Source of the DNA: Halisarca cf. caerulea
Lineage: Eukaryota; Porifera; Demospongiae; Chondrillida; Halisarcidae
Length of the DNA: 40,700 nucleotides
Assembly: GCA_963170055.1 (NCBI GenBank)
Contig: CAUJGJ010000372.1
Location: forward strand, 47,501 to 88,200
Reading direction: 5' to 3'
Every line of letters begins with the position of its first letter. Within the stretch, counting starts at the first letter, position 1. Both the position numbers and the translations under genes were made by a program. The notes under the pieces were generated by a model, which ran no database searches, was not told where the DNA came from, and saw only the letters and a list, made by a program, of their open reading frames with translations. Positions 29,209-39,309 of this stretch are shown here, piece after piece.

Positions 29209-29235
29209 TCATATATATACTATATATATACGTAT
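29166..29235. repeat. AT microsatellite
   Basis: (TA)n of about 70 bp with few interruptions. Confidence 0.95.
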
Positions 29236-29240
29236 ATATA

Positions 29241-29495
29241 ATACACTGTAGTAGCTACCCCAAAGTTTACATTGGACAAGAGGGTAAAGGGGCATCAGTA
29301 TTAAGTCAGGGATAAGAAGATAGCTACATCAGCCTTAGCTGAGCATAGAGAGAACAGGACATACAACAGATTGGACCTGTACAAAGTATTGGACACACAC
29401 ACATCAAAGAGATGCTTAGTAGAATCCTGGATGATCCCTCCCCTGAACAGAGAACTAGGAGCACTCCTCCCAGTATACAAAACCTTGATGTGAAC
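29241..29495 (+). pseudogene. Penelope-like GIY-YIG endonuclease fragment
   Basis: The + strand reads VYIGQ (29266-29280), then after a frame change SALAEHRENRTYNRLDLYKV, LDTHTSKRCLVESWMI, LNRELGALLPVY and a stop. This matches the C-terminal GIY-YIG nuclease of Penelope-like retroelements: YIG motif, SALAEH, LESWLI and a Leu-Pro-x-Tyr end. The first Tyr of GIY and the RT domain are missing. Confidence 0.75.
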
Positions 29496-29626
29496 CTAGA
29501 TTTCCATTATCAAACCTAAACATTTTCATTTCTTTTAACATCACTCACAATCTCAATTAACATGTTGCATCACCAACTGTCATACACCACTGTTTAAACC
29601 CATGCAGTGTCTCTTGTATCATACCA

Positions 29627-29656
29627 CTGAGGAAGGCAGCAGTTAGCTGCCAAAAC
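29627..29656 (+). ncRNA. Degenerate hammerhead-ribozyme-like core
   Basis: CTGAGGA (29627-29633), a 6-bp stem GGCAGC/GCTGCC with loop AGTTA, then AAAAC. The hammerhead core is CUGANGA, stem II, GAAA. Penelope-like elements are known to carry hammerheads near their ends. Here the conserved G12 would be A and no stem I/III cleavage site is evident, so it would be inactive if it is one. Confidence 0.3.
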
Positions 29657-29699
29657 ATTGATGAAATAATATATTTTTGGCTAGTGACTTCCAGCAAGA

Positions 29700-30635
29700 T
29701 TATCAACCAAAATAACAGATGATTATCATTCAATCACTATTTCCAATATATTTGAAGTGAAGAATGTGTACCTATACTGGTATAGCCCAATGTACTTATT
29801 GATAGAAAGGGTATATTTTTGAGATATCTTGCTTAGGTTGCCTAACCTTGTGAGTTACTCAAGCCTGAAACCCAGAACATGTGTGTTACCATATATTTTT
29901 GAGCACTTTTTCCTTGCCGTAATGAAAGGATGTTATTGATACGTAGTCATGCCAAGCAAACCCTTTCCATTAGAAGCGGTCTAGTTACACAAGGCTAGTT
30001 GGTAGCTTTCCACCACAGACTGAGTATGAAGCTCACCAAGTATATTATTATTATTATTATCACACCCCTATTTAGTTTCATTTGACCAAGCAGTAAGAAT
30101 TAACACTATTGTTCTGATGTCATGAGTAACCTACATCTTGAAATCGTTAACCTATGCATATTTCAAAGATGGGCAGAATTTGCACCTTAAACTTCCCTTG
30201 TTCACCTCTGAGTATCTTTCCATAAATATTTAAAGATTGTACTGAGTACTTAGTGATGCAAACAAGAAATATCCTGCCAACCTAGCTTGTTTGCTGATGT
30301 CATGACTGTAAAAATGTGCAGTGTTTGGGAGGCTTAACTTTTCACTTGCTCTGCAACTCATCTGTTCATCATAATAAGGAATTCTTAAAGTGCCATTATC
30401 AATTTTTGATGTAAAGTGGGTATTGAAGATTTTGTTTTCCAATAACTAGGTATCATAATGTTTTGGTTTTGTTACCCCTTTTCTTGTGTTGTAGTGGTAT
30501 TGCATACATCTCATTATTCAGATATAAATATGTGCACTTGAGTAGCAACCATTTGATTTTTTTATTGCTGTGTTTGTACTGATGTGCATACTTTCTTATC
30601 ATTGTTTTATATTATGTATTGTGTATTTATGATAG
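29700..30635. other. No recognised gene; ends in a splice-acceptor-like tract
   Basis: T-rich, no exon recognised on either strand. The last part TGTATTTATGATAG is a plausible 3' splice site for the following exon. Confidence 0.45.
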
Positions 30636-31275
30636 GACTGACAAGATGGATTGCAACCTATCTACTGTGCCCCAGGGTGAAGTTGGAATATCTTTTGTAG
30701 GAACACGTCAGAGTAGAATACCATGTTGTGAAGTCAATCCTGAGAATTTTGCTGTTCCTGTCCAAGTTTCTATGTCTGTGTCAGCTACCTTGTCTATTCA
30801 CAATCGGCCACTGCCAGAAGTATCTCATGATTTCTGCACAGTTGAGGCAGCTCAATTACCATTGTCCAAATGTCATCCATGTGTGGATTTTAGATGTACG
30901 GAAGAACATTCAATGAAAACGTCTACTGTTAAAGATCTTAAGTCTGGAGTACATGATGGAAATATATTTTTTCAGTGCACTAGATGTAGTCCCAGTCCCC
31001 ATTCAACTCTCTACCGTGGCAGTACTTTATGTGATGGGGAAAAAACTACAGTGGTATCTCATGAAACAAGCAAGTGTTCTACTCAACTTGAAGCTATGTC
31101 AACTGTTGTACCTTGTAAGTCCACCAGAAATGGTTCAGAGACACCTTCATATGTTTGTCCATCTACTCCAGTCTTGAGTATGAGTGCATCCAACTTTGAA
31201 TATCTATTTGGAAGTGATCACTCCCATGAGCATTCTGTGGATATGAAATCTAAGAAGAAACCTGGTTTTCATTAA
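30636..31275 (+). CDS. Long terminal-like exon of unknown protein
   Basis: A 640-bp open segment after an AG acceptor at 30634-30635, ending TAA at 31273-31275; an in-frame ATG is at 30646. The roughly 213 residues are rich in Ser, Thr and Cys, with repeated Cys-Pro and Cys-x-x-Cys pieces (KCHPCVDFRC, QCTRCSPSP) and a basic end (KSKKKPGFH). No known domain is recognised. The acceptor phase (one base completing a codon) fits the possible donor at 16438/16439 of the STK40-like exons, which would give SQW followed by TDKMDCNL, so it may be that gene's C-terminal tail. It could also be an independent gene. Confidence 0.5.
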
Positions 31276-31990
31276 AATGAATCAATTTTTAACAAGACTT
31301 TTGGTCTAAGAGTGTGTAAATTTGACTGACTTTTGTAGTATATTATAATCCTTCACATGGTTCCAACATTCCTTTTGTTATTGTCCTGTATACTGTTGTG
31401 AGTGGCTGGCCTTGATGTGTGTACATTTGTGAATGTATATTTATTCTTATGTACACATCACTATACCACTGTTTCTTATACATATCTCACGATGTGTGAC
31501 TAATTTTATCTGTGATGTGTGATAGTCATTTTTTTTCTTGTTATTCACCCATGGCCAACCTTTGTTATGAAACATGATCTGTACATAACTACAACTTTTC
31601 AAATCAATTTCAAAGGAAAGGCATTGGTTTTTGCGAAGATAGAACTCAATCTGTTTACTGCAATTGACCACATGCCATAGTGTTATTACACACTACCGTT
31701 GATCGAGAAATTTTTGTGTAAAAAACTTTCGTGTAAGTTTTTTGTGTAAGAAAATATTTGTGGTCCTACCATCCCACAAATATTAATCAACAACGAATAA
31801 TGTTTACATATGCTACCAGAGAACATCATGCGGCAAGAAAAATGGTGTTCAAGAAGTCGAACAGAATTTGAGACTATCACATCTATAAGGAATATAGCTA
31901 GCAGTTTTGGGAAATGCCTTACACGTGAAAGATAAGGGAGAAATGATCAGTATTGCTATGTTCTAGCCGCTAAGAAAAAAGGATACTGTA
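31276..31990. other. No recognised gene
   Basis: Probable 3' untranslated or intergenic sequence. No AATAAA lies within 300 bp of the stop. Confidence 0.45.
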
Positions 31991-32458
31991 TGTGGGACAT
32001 GTCCACGCTAATTCAAAGGTGTGAAAATTCCGGTCTTTTTTACAGCTTCTGTTCATACGTAGAAGCTTCAGAGCGTCAAACATGTAGGCAGATACATAAG
32101 CGTTTCGACAATTACCCTTTTGAAAGACCTGCTTAAAGCACACAGAAGCTACTAAGGTTATACTAACCCGTACTAAAAAGCGAAACGCTTTGGGTGATAG
32201 ATGGTGGAGCGCTTTCAAGACTACTTTTTCACATAAATCGCTATAGCAAAACATTTACTAACTTTTCCATGCGGCAACAAAGACATGCAATTCCTCTCCA
32301 AAGCCGAGATGTAATATTGGCCCTCAAAAGCCTGAATATCAACCTAAATCAAGCACGAGATAAATGCGTGACTAATAACTTATAGGCGCCGAAAAATAAT
32401 ATTTTATCACTATGCAAACTCAGGAGCGTTATCATAACAAATCTGGACATGTCCCCCA
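31991..32458. mobile_element. GGACATGTCC-terminated element, copy 1
   Basis: Starts TGTGGGACATGTCC and ends GGACATGTCCCCCA. It shares most of its sequence with copy 2 at 32951-33935 but lacks a stretch of about 245 bp present there (33311-33555). The terminus itself is a palindrome. No transposase. Confidence 0.8.
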
Positions 32459-32460
32459 TG

Positions 32461-32950
32461 CGTCAATCAATAAATCAATCATTATTATACATTCTACATA
32501 TGTAACAAGTTACGTACTGAAACGAGCACTCAATCCACATTACTATACACAATACATTTTAATACATTAGCACAACAGACAGTATTGTAGCTGTTTGTCC
32601 CATTAGTGACAATCGCTGCATGAGGCAACCCAGTCAGTATTAATTGGGTCTGTATTGAGCGGCTCCCTGATAAGATCCCAGATAGGACATTTCAAAAGCC
32701 AGTGCATATGGCTAGTTAACGTCTTCAACCTAGCTCCCTGCATGCTCTCACATTCCTTGTGAAGTCTTTCATGTCATTCCTTTCTACCCCCGATCTCAAT
32801 CTGAAAGGGTACTTTTCCTCCTCTCAGCTTCACTAGCATCGATCATCCTCTCCCTCTTCTTCCTCACCATAGCACAACTTAATTGCACCCGAAGATTCAC
32901 AATCTCTTTCAGTGTGCTTAACTTTTGCTTCTCTTCCATGTTCTTACGCA
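32461..32950. other. Spacer between the two GGACATGTCC elements
   Basis: On the - strand a Lys/Arg/Glu-rich segment (about 32920-32800) could be coiled-coil coding debris. No family recognised. Confidence 0.35.
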
Positions 32951-33935
32951 TGTGGGACATGTCCGTGCTAATTCGAAGGTGTGAAAATTTCAGTCTTTTT
33001 TACAGCTTCTGTTCTCAACTTGCAGATCAGAGCGTCAAACGTAGGCTTAACATGTAGGCAGACACATAAGCATTTTAACGATTATATACCCTTTTGAAAG
33101 ACCTGTTTCAAGCGCGCAGAAGCTACTAAGGTTTTACTAACCTCTACTATAAAGCGAAACGCTTTGGGTGATAGATGGTGGAGCACTTTTAAGACTACTT
33201 TTTCACATATATCGCTATAGCAAAACATTTACTAGCTTTTCCATGCAGCAGCAAAGACAATTCCTCTCCAAAGCCAAGATCTGTAATATATTGATATTGG
33301 CCCTCAAAAGACAAACTTTAAGCGCCTATAACTTGGGACAGGAACAAAAGCTCTGTTGCTGCCACATGGAAAAGTTGTATCCTCCAGATGGCTCAAAGTT
33401 GGCACCAAGTAACTGCCTCTAGCTTGTTCCCTCATGCATCACCCAGCCGAAAACTAAAATTCGATCCGAAGAACATTCAGTTTGGTCTCAAGCGAGCATG
33501 TGACACAGCAACCGTGACGGCACAAAACATCACTAAACGCGGATTCGGTATTCGTATACGCCCAAATATCAGCCTAAATCACGAGATATATGCGTGACTA
33601 ATAACTTATATTTTCACACCAATGTCATACCAGAGTATCTATAAAATCAATAAAATATACAGATATATTAACGAGTTTGCATGTGCATCGCAATTGAATT
33701 TCATGTAATGATAGTTCATGATTCATGCAGAATCTGATCTTCGATCCTTCAGCCATAATTGCTCTGGCTGAGTCACAGTTAATCTTGCTGCATATAGCTG
33801 CACTCCTTGAGCCTCTGAAATATTGCAAGGATTGATGTTCTTAGAATAGCTTATAGGTGCCAAAAAATAATATTTTATCACTGCAACCTCATGCAGGCCG
33901 GAGTGTTATCATAACAAATCTGGACATGTCCCACA
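32951..33935. mobile_element. GGACATGTCC-terminated element, copy 2
   Basis: A direct repeat of copy 1, with 14-bp termini TGTGGGACATGTCC and GGACATGTCCCACA. It contains an additional insertion of about 230 bp near 33613-33845 that copy 1 lacks. Identity to copy 1 in shared parts is about 85 to 90 percent by eye. Confidence 0.85.
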
Positions 33936-33959
33936 TGCATAGATATCATCTCTAAAACT

Positions 33960-34105
33960 TTCCTCCACCCAGCATGCTTTCTAGCATTTTCACAACCTCA
34001 CAATTTGACATTCTCCTAATAGCCTCCAGATCCACCGCCATACCATGCACTCCTTGTAACCAAAATTAAGTCATCAACACATATAGTCCCGCATATACAG
34101 CCAGA
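33960..34105 (-). pseudogene. Possible reverse transcriptase scrap
   Basis: On the - strand a short frame reads CVDDLILV, reminiscent of the catalytic VDD box of Copia-type RT, followed after a shift by a few unconvincing residues. It is too short to be sure. Confidence 0.25.
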
Positions 34106-34120
34106 CCCATGCTCGCTGTG

Positions 34121-35511
34121 ACTGATGTCACCAGGAAGGCAAGAAAGGGTCTGGGGTATTTCGCAGGTGAGTTATGTCCAATTTTAGCCATAACTCAAAA
34201 TGGCCGCCCTTTTGGAAGCACTCGAATTATACACACTTTGTTTTGCTTTCTGGATAAGATTATGGTGACATTTACTAGTTCTTTTGAACATATTGAAGTT
34301 ATGTTGGTACACTTCTAACGATTGTCTGCGACGACTTGATATCGCTAACAACATTTTTTCAGGTACTGTAAAATCAAGAAAACGGCAAAGAGGCTGTGGT
34401 AAAAATCTCAGCTTCTGAACACACCAGTAAGTTCAAATGACTCCTTAGGTTCAATAACTAACTGAAAGATTCCTGGAGCCTGGTAGCTCAAAGCACGGCT
34501 GTTATGTCCAGGGGTTTACTTCCTTTTCCGAGGTCTCAAGCCACAAAACACGGGACATAACTCAAATGGTAAAAGGTACACAGAGCTCCAGGAATCTTTC
34601 ACCGTGGTTTCGACTATTGGGAACGCGATGGACCTACTCGCGATCCTCCAAGTTGAGATTTTTACCACCGCCTTTTTCAAAGAAATTTTCCGCTCGAACA
34701 CAACTCTTCTTGAGCCTGTTGTCACATGCTATCACATGTTCTACGAAAGCATTGGAACTTATTTCTCGAATACTCGCACATACGTTCCGTTTGAACATGA
34801 CGTCTTCACCAAAATCAGGCTATCTGTGCGTGACAAACCCTTGTGGTTACTCAAGTTTTGTGCAGAGGGGGTGGAGTTGACCTTGATATGAATATCATTA
34901 AAGATAGCTTGCATGCATGCCTTTCTGCAACGCTGAAGCAAATTTGACCGTTTACTAAACCATAGATATTCAAACCTCTTCCGCATCAAATCGAAATCTT
35001 AAAATTTCATAGGGTCCTCCTCTAAGCAAAACAAGATAACCATTCCATGTGAGAACCATTTGTAAAATGTATTTGTGCAAAAACGTACACGTTCTAAATG
35101 CTACCTTATACCGCAAAATGGCTAAGCCGTCAAAGGACAATGTGCTGGGAGCCTTCCAAAAGCTTAGAACCAACTGGCTCGCCAAGTTCGACAAACTAAG
35201 CAGACTCCATTGATCATATCTGTACTGAGGAACGAAAACACCCTTATTATTATTTTACCAAAGGGGTTTAGGAAGACAATAGTTTCGGCTTCGCTGCCAT
35301 TCGCGATCAGGGTTATCACCAAGAAGCGGTACACTGAAAAGATGCGACACACTCAAGTGATGCTAGGCTGAAATTTAATTCATAGTTTTTTAAGGATATT
35401 CATTTGATTTAAAATCATATTCACAGGTCATGCAGAGTCAATGCCTGACTTTGCTCGCTAACAGTGATGAAATACCCCAGACCCTTTCTCGCCTCACCCG
35501 GTGACATCAGT
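34121..35511. mobile_element. 1.39-kb inverted-repeat element
   Basis: About 45-bp ends at 34121-34165 and 35467-35511 are reverse complements with several mismatches, sharing GACTGATGTCACC and AGAAAGGGTCTGGGGTATTTC (20 of the bases shown). A smaller inverted pair (GAAAGATTCCTGGAGC near 34464 and its complement near 34588) lies inside. No transposase recognised; a + strand 95-codon frame at 34604-34891 is unassigned. Confidence 0.75.
35164..35352 (-). pseudogene. F-box-like fragment
   Basis: The - strand frame contains IIIRVFSFLSTDM and VCLVCRTW, similar to the F-box pattern of I-x-x-x-F-S-F-L-S and VCR-x-W. The usual LP at the start is replaced by NPF. It is inside the 1.39-kb element, suggesting capture, but the match is short. 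Confidence 0.3.
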
Positions 35512-35621
35512 CCGGCCCCGAAAATGGCCGAGCGAGATTGGGTCTGTGATTGGGTACGTCCAGTCTCGTTCCCAGCCCCACTTCCGGCCGCCATTTCATT
35601 CTCGCTGGGAAGGTGGGTCTG

Positions 35622-35732
35622 GTACTAGTCTCGTACCCAGACCCACTTCTGGCCGCCATTTTATTCTCGCGGCGAGAATAAAATGGCGGCCAGAAGTGGG
35701 TCTGGGTACGAGACTAGTCTGCATGGTACTTA
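35622..35732. mobile_element. Palindromic insertion with 4-bp TCTG duplication
   Basis: Two perfect 47-bp arms (35624-35670 and 35672-35718) separated by a single base. The arm sequence resembles the end of the surrounding 3.1-kb element. TCTG occurs on both sides (35618-35621 and 35733-35736). It looks like two terminal repeats fused head to head. Confidence 0.88.
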
Positions 35733-36187
35733 TCTGCAGAATCCTTGGATGTTCGATGGGTAAAAGTTGCACAAGACCAAGTGACTAACATGTGATATTC
35801 CAATCATTCCGTGATCGTAAGCGCTAAGGCCCCTGTAGTTCGAGATTGGAATCGGTGTACATTACCATAGGCATAGGAATAAGGGCGTTTGGGGCGGCTT
35901 TTGCCGCCCCACTTTTTGAAACTAGCTCAGTGAATTTTTTTTCTATATAGTAATGCAGCAAAACATCTGACAAGCTACCATAATATTCTCTAAAGGTTTA
36001 GGACCTAACCTTAAAAGATTATAAGGCTTAATAGTGCATTTCCTTCACAAAATAAACAGTAATCCGTTGTAATCACAGTGATCTGAATCGCCGACTCTCT
36101 TGACACCATCTTTAAGAGACACACGTAATGACCTAAGTATCACATGGGGTAAAGCAAAAATGACATCACTCCACTCAGTTCTTTGTG

Positions 36188-37488
36188 AAGCCGGGTTCAC
36201 AATATGACGCATCAGCAAACATTCACGCATCGCGTCATTCTGCGCATACGTGAATATATGCGTACAAGTGTTCATAATTTGCACGCGTTCTACCATTCGT
36301 GGTTCAAGATTTTTAAGGGTTGTGCCTAAAAGCGTACAGCTAGATCCTATTAAGCACTTCAATATTTTGCTCTTGGCAAGGAAGTAGATCCTGATTTGGG
36401 TGTACTTGGAGAATTAAGTTTTCACTGACAGTTTGAAGTGAAACAAACGCAGTGATCTCTTTACTGGTCCCCGCCTTTGTAAGAGACTTTCAAGACGCTT
36501 TTGTAGCCTTTTCAAAAGGTTTTGATCGAATGAATGGCTATTCCGAAACTCTACAAGACTTTTCTTCCTTGCATCAACGCGTCCAAGATAAACATTTTTC
36601 ACAGGGTGTTTATAACCGTCTGTTGCTTGTTTCGATTGTGGGCGGTGCTTGTTTTCAACGTCATCAATTAGCGGCTGTTTTTAATGCGTCATTCAGCGTC
36701 TTTCAGATGACGTACGAAATTTCACGTATCAACAGAATGGGGGAAGAAGGTGACTTTTGTGACACTATGCCTACGTATCCATGAAACGTCACGAAAATGG
36801 CACTTTTGTTGAGGGCAAAGATAAAGTCACTTGGTTAGACCTTTAGATGCCTTCAAATCTCACCAAATCCAACTTTGATGGAACTTAAGATGTTTTGGTT
36901 TGTGAAAATCATTCCAGGCATAGTGCTACAATCAAGCAGTTTTTCGCAATTGGACCATTTATGTTAACTTTTGGCCGTTTGAAGGGTGAAAAACAGGTTT
37001 TTCGGTTATAACTTTCTTACGGAAGATTATAACCTATAGCCCGGAATGATCTTCAGATAGCTCATCACTTGTTTTGTCTTTTCGTGTTGTTTCATGTGAA
37101 TTGAGAGGGATCTAAGGTGCAACCGAGGCAAAGTTTGTCTGAAACTGCTATGTATTCCTAGCTCGCTATCTTCCTTCAGACAATAGAAACAATCACTAGT
37201 TAAGTACAAACATGCGTGGAATATATACAACTTTCGTCCAGTAAGAAGAACTGGGCAAAAATCTTGTCAACTAAGTAGAAACGTTCGATAATTCGTGAAG
37301 CTATTTCAAGACGGCCATTTTTGCATTTTATTCCTGGACGGTTATAAATACCCTGTGTTCATCTCTTGCGTTGCGGTATGTTGCGTCAACACATCAAGAC
37401 GTTTGCATGACACGCAATGTTCACAAATAAACACAATGCGTAACGCTTATGCAACGCAGGGCAATGCGTCATATTGTGAACCCGGCTT
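36188..37488. mobile_element. 1.3-kb nested element with AAGCCGGGTTCACAATATGA ends
   Basis: A 25-bp end at 36188-36212 is the exact reverse complement of 37464-37488. Both sides continue with GCATN-rich subterminal repeats (GCATCGCGTC, ATGCGTAACGC). The interior has a 110-codon + frame (36452-36784) with no recognisable domain. No target duplication identified. Confidence 0.85.
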
Positions 37489-37829
37489 GATTGGTTCAAT
37501 GTCCTTGACCCAATCATAAAAGGCAGCCCTGTTTGCAGCGTTTTGCAGCTAAATCAATGCTAAAAGAAGGTTACTCCTGATCACTGCAGATACTATTTGG
37601 GACCTCCATAGTGATGAATATGTAAATGAATACTTTTGAAGATAATTGTGCTTATAAATTATAGTATTTGCTGTAATTTATGATAGTAATTTTGATTGTA
37701 CTGTTATTTTACACACACATATTATGCAAATGAGGCCACGGCACATACGTATAGTACAACTGCCCCTTGCATGTATGGCTTCTCCACTTTCAAAATGCTA
37801 CCTACGCCCCTGATTGCTGAATTTAAGCT

Positions 37830-38161
37830 GTTCTTTTGTTCTGCCACTACAAAGAAGACAAGATGTAATCTGTCCATCCTCCTAAAATACGATTGTTTTA
37901 GCCTTTATTTGAAGCGTATAGCCTCAAGAATCGGCAGAAATTTTTATTCGTATCTTGTGAAGAAACCTTCCACGTTTACCGAGTATGCCATCAAACTCTA
38001 GATACAGTATCAAAGCGTTTCGAACTCTCACCGGGACCTCCTTGCTGGCCTTACAAAGGCTGATGGAATTCCCCTTTTACAAAACAAAATACCTGGGCGT
38101 CCATCAAGCTCACAAGCGGCGAAAATATTACGGAAATACTTTGCTATTCTAAAGATAGACG
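37830..38161 (+). other. Candidate exon or decayed coding stretch
   Basis: A frame broken once reads KRIASRIGRNFYSYLVKKPS, then LLAGLTKADGIPLLQNK and PGRPSSSQAAKILRKYF, and ends at GAC|GTAAGG, a good splice-donor match. It looks coding in composition but I recognise no family. It may be part of the 3.1-kb element's lost transposase. Confidence 0.3.
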
Positions 38162-38658
38162 TAAGGTTTTCTTCAGTTTGTCTACTACCTTGGGAATCAA
38201 TGCAAAGCAGAGTAACTTTCCACTTCCCATAAGTAGCGAGACGATCGAACGCGTTCTTTCAATTAAGAAACGCAATTAGTTCCTATTGCGTCTTTCTGTT
38301 TATCCTTCAAATGATTATAACCTACATCAGTAGCCGATTCTTTTAAAACACGCTCAAATTGAGCTCAAATAATGTTATATTGGGATAAAATCTCCATTTT
38401 GCCACTGCATGTGACCAAACGTGACTTTCTCATTAAATTCGCAGCTCTTCAATCTGATTGGTTTCTGCGGACCCGCAGATTTACATCCAAGGCATAGATG
38501 ATAGGCTATGGTCGCTTACCACGGTACGACGCCCTAGGTACCTATGATGCTATGCGTTCGCGAGCGTTATAGCCTAGAATCTATGTCCAAGGATTCTGCA
38601 GACCCACCTTCCCGGCGAGAATAAAATGGCGGCCGGAAGTGGGGCTGGGAACTAGACT

Positions 38659-39236
38659 AACCTACGCTGGACTAATCAACACACTTAATCATATTCTTCA
38701 CCCATACTCCCTTGCTACATTCCACAGCTTCCTCACCAACTTCTTCAATTAAGAGCCTACCACAGGGCATCCACTCTCGCTATAGTGGGGAAAATGGCCA
38801 TCGCAAAAATACCAAAGTTTTTCCGTGTTATTTTCATCTATTGCGACGTATATTACCACTTATCTTCCATAAAAATAAAGTTATGCATATGTGTGTTAAA
38901 TATAATTGTGTTTGAGTAATGAACAAAGCAAACTGGGTTGGGTATAATTTACGGACTGCCACGGACCGGACCAGACCGGACCAATACATTGTATATATAG
39001 GACAGTCCAAAAAATGGCCGAATTGGTATATTATTCGGACAGACGGTATAATTTTTGGACCAAGAAAAATATAACAAGATTAATCCATATACATATGCAT
39101 TGAAAATTGATATAAGACAATGTCATAATCTGGATAACCAAAAGTACAGTAACCATTAATTTTAGACACAACAACCGCTAAGATAAACATGTTAGTGCTA
39201 ACAAGCTTCTGCATAGTGCAATTTCAGGGTGTTAGA
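38659..39236. other. No recognised gene
   Basis: Contains a CCGGACC-rich stretch near 38957-38985 whose ATACATTGT neighbour also appears (complement) near 14465. Otherwise AT-rich. Confidence 0.4.
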
Positions 39237-39270
39237 TAACACCTAGGCCTGCAGGTGAGAGACCATTGGG

Positions 39271-39278
39271 TATAAATA
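39271..39278 (+). promoter_or_regulatory. TATA box
   Basis: TATAAATA, 32 bp before the ATG at 39310. The start of transcription would fall near 39300, leaving a very short leader. A CTAGCAATGCTAG palindrome lies between. Confidence 0.5.
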
Positions 39279-39309
39279 TCGCCACTGCTAGCAATGCTAG
39301 TATCCTACT

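Larger units (their letters stand above)
35562..38658. mobile_element. 3.1-kb element with 60-bp terminal inverted repeats
   Basis: Ends at 35562-35621 and 38599-38658 are reverse complements with 3 mismatches in 60. The inner block CTGCAGAATCCTTGGA (35734-35749; complement 38586-38601) continues the repeat, but on the left it is separated by an inserted palindrome. The ends contain GGCCGCCATTTT and ACTTCCGG, motifs that resemble YY1 and ETS sites. No transposase is recognisable; a smaller element is nested inside. Confidence 0.85.

Noticed and set aside
32194..33422. Two similar small proteins beginning MIDGGAL
   Set aside because: They are the same non-coding repeat translated in its two copies; frames diverge after indels.
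34604..34891. 95-codon ORF as a gene
   Set aside because: Inside an inverted-repeat element, overlaps another open frame of similar length, no recognised motif.
36452..36784. 110-codon ORF as a gene
   Set aside because: No similarity, no codon or splice support, located within a non-autonomous inverted-repeat element.
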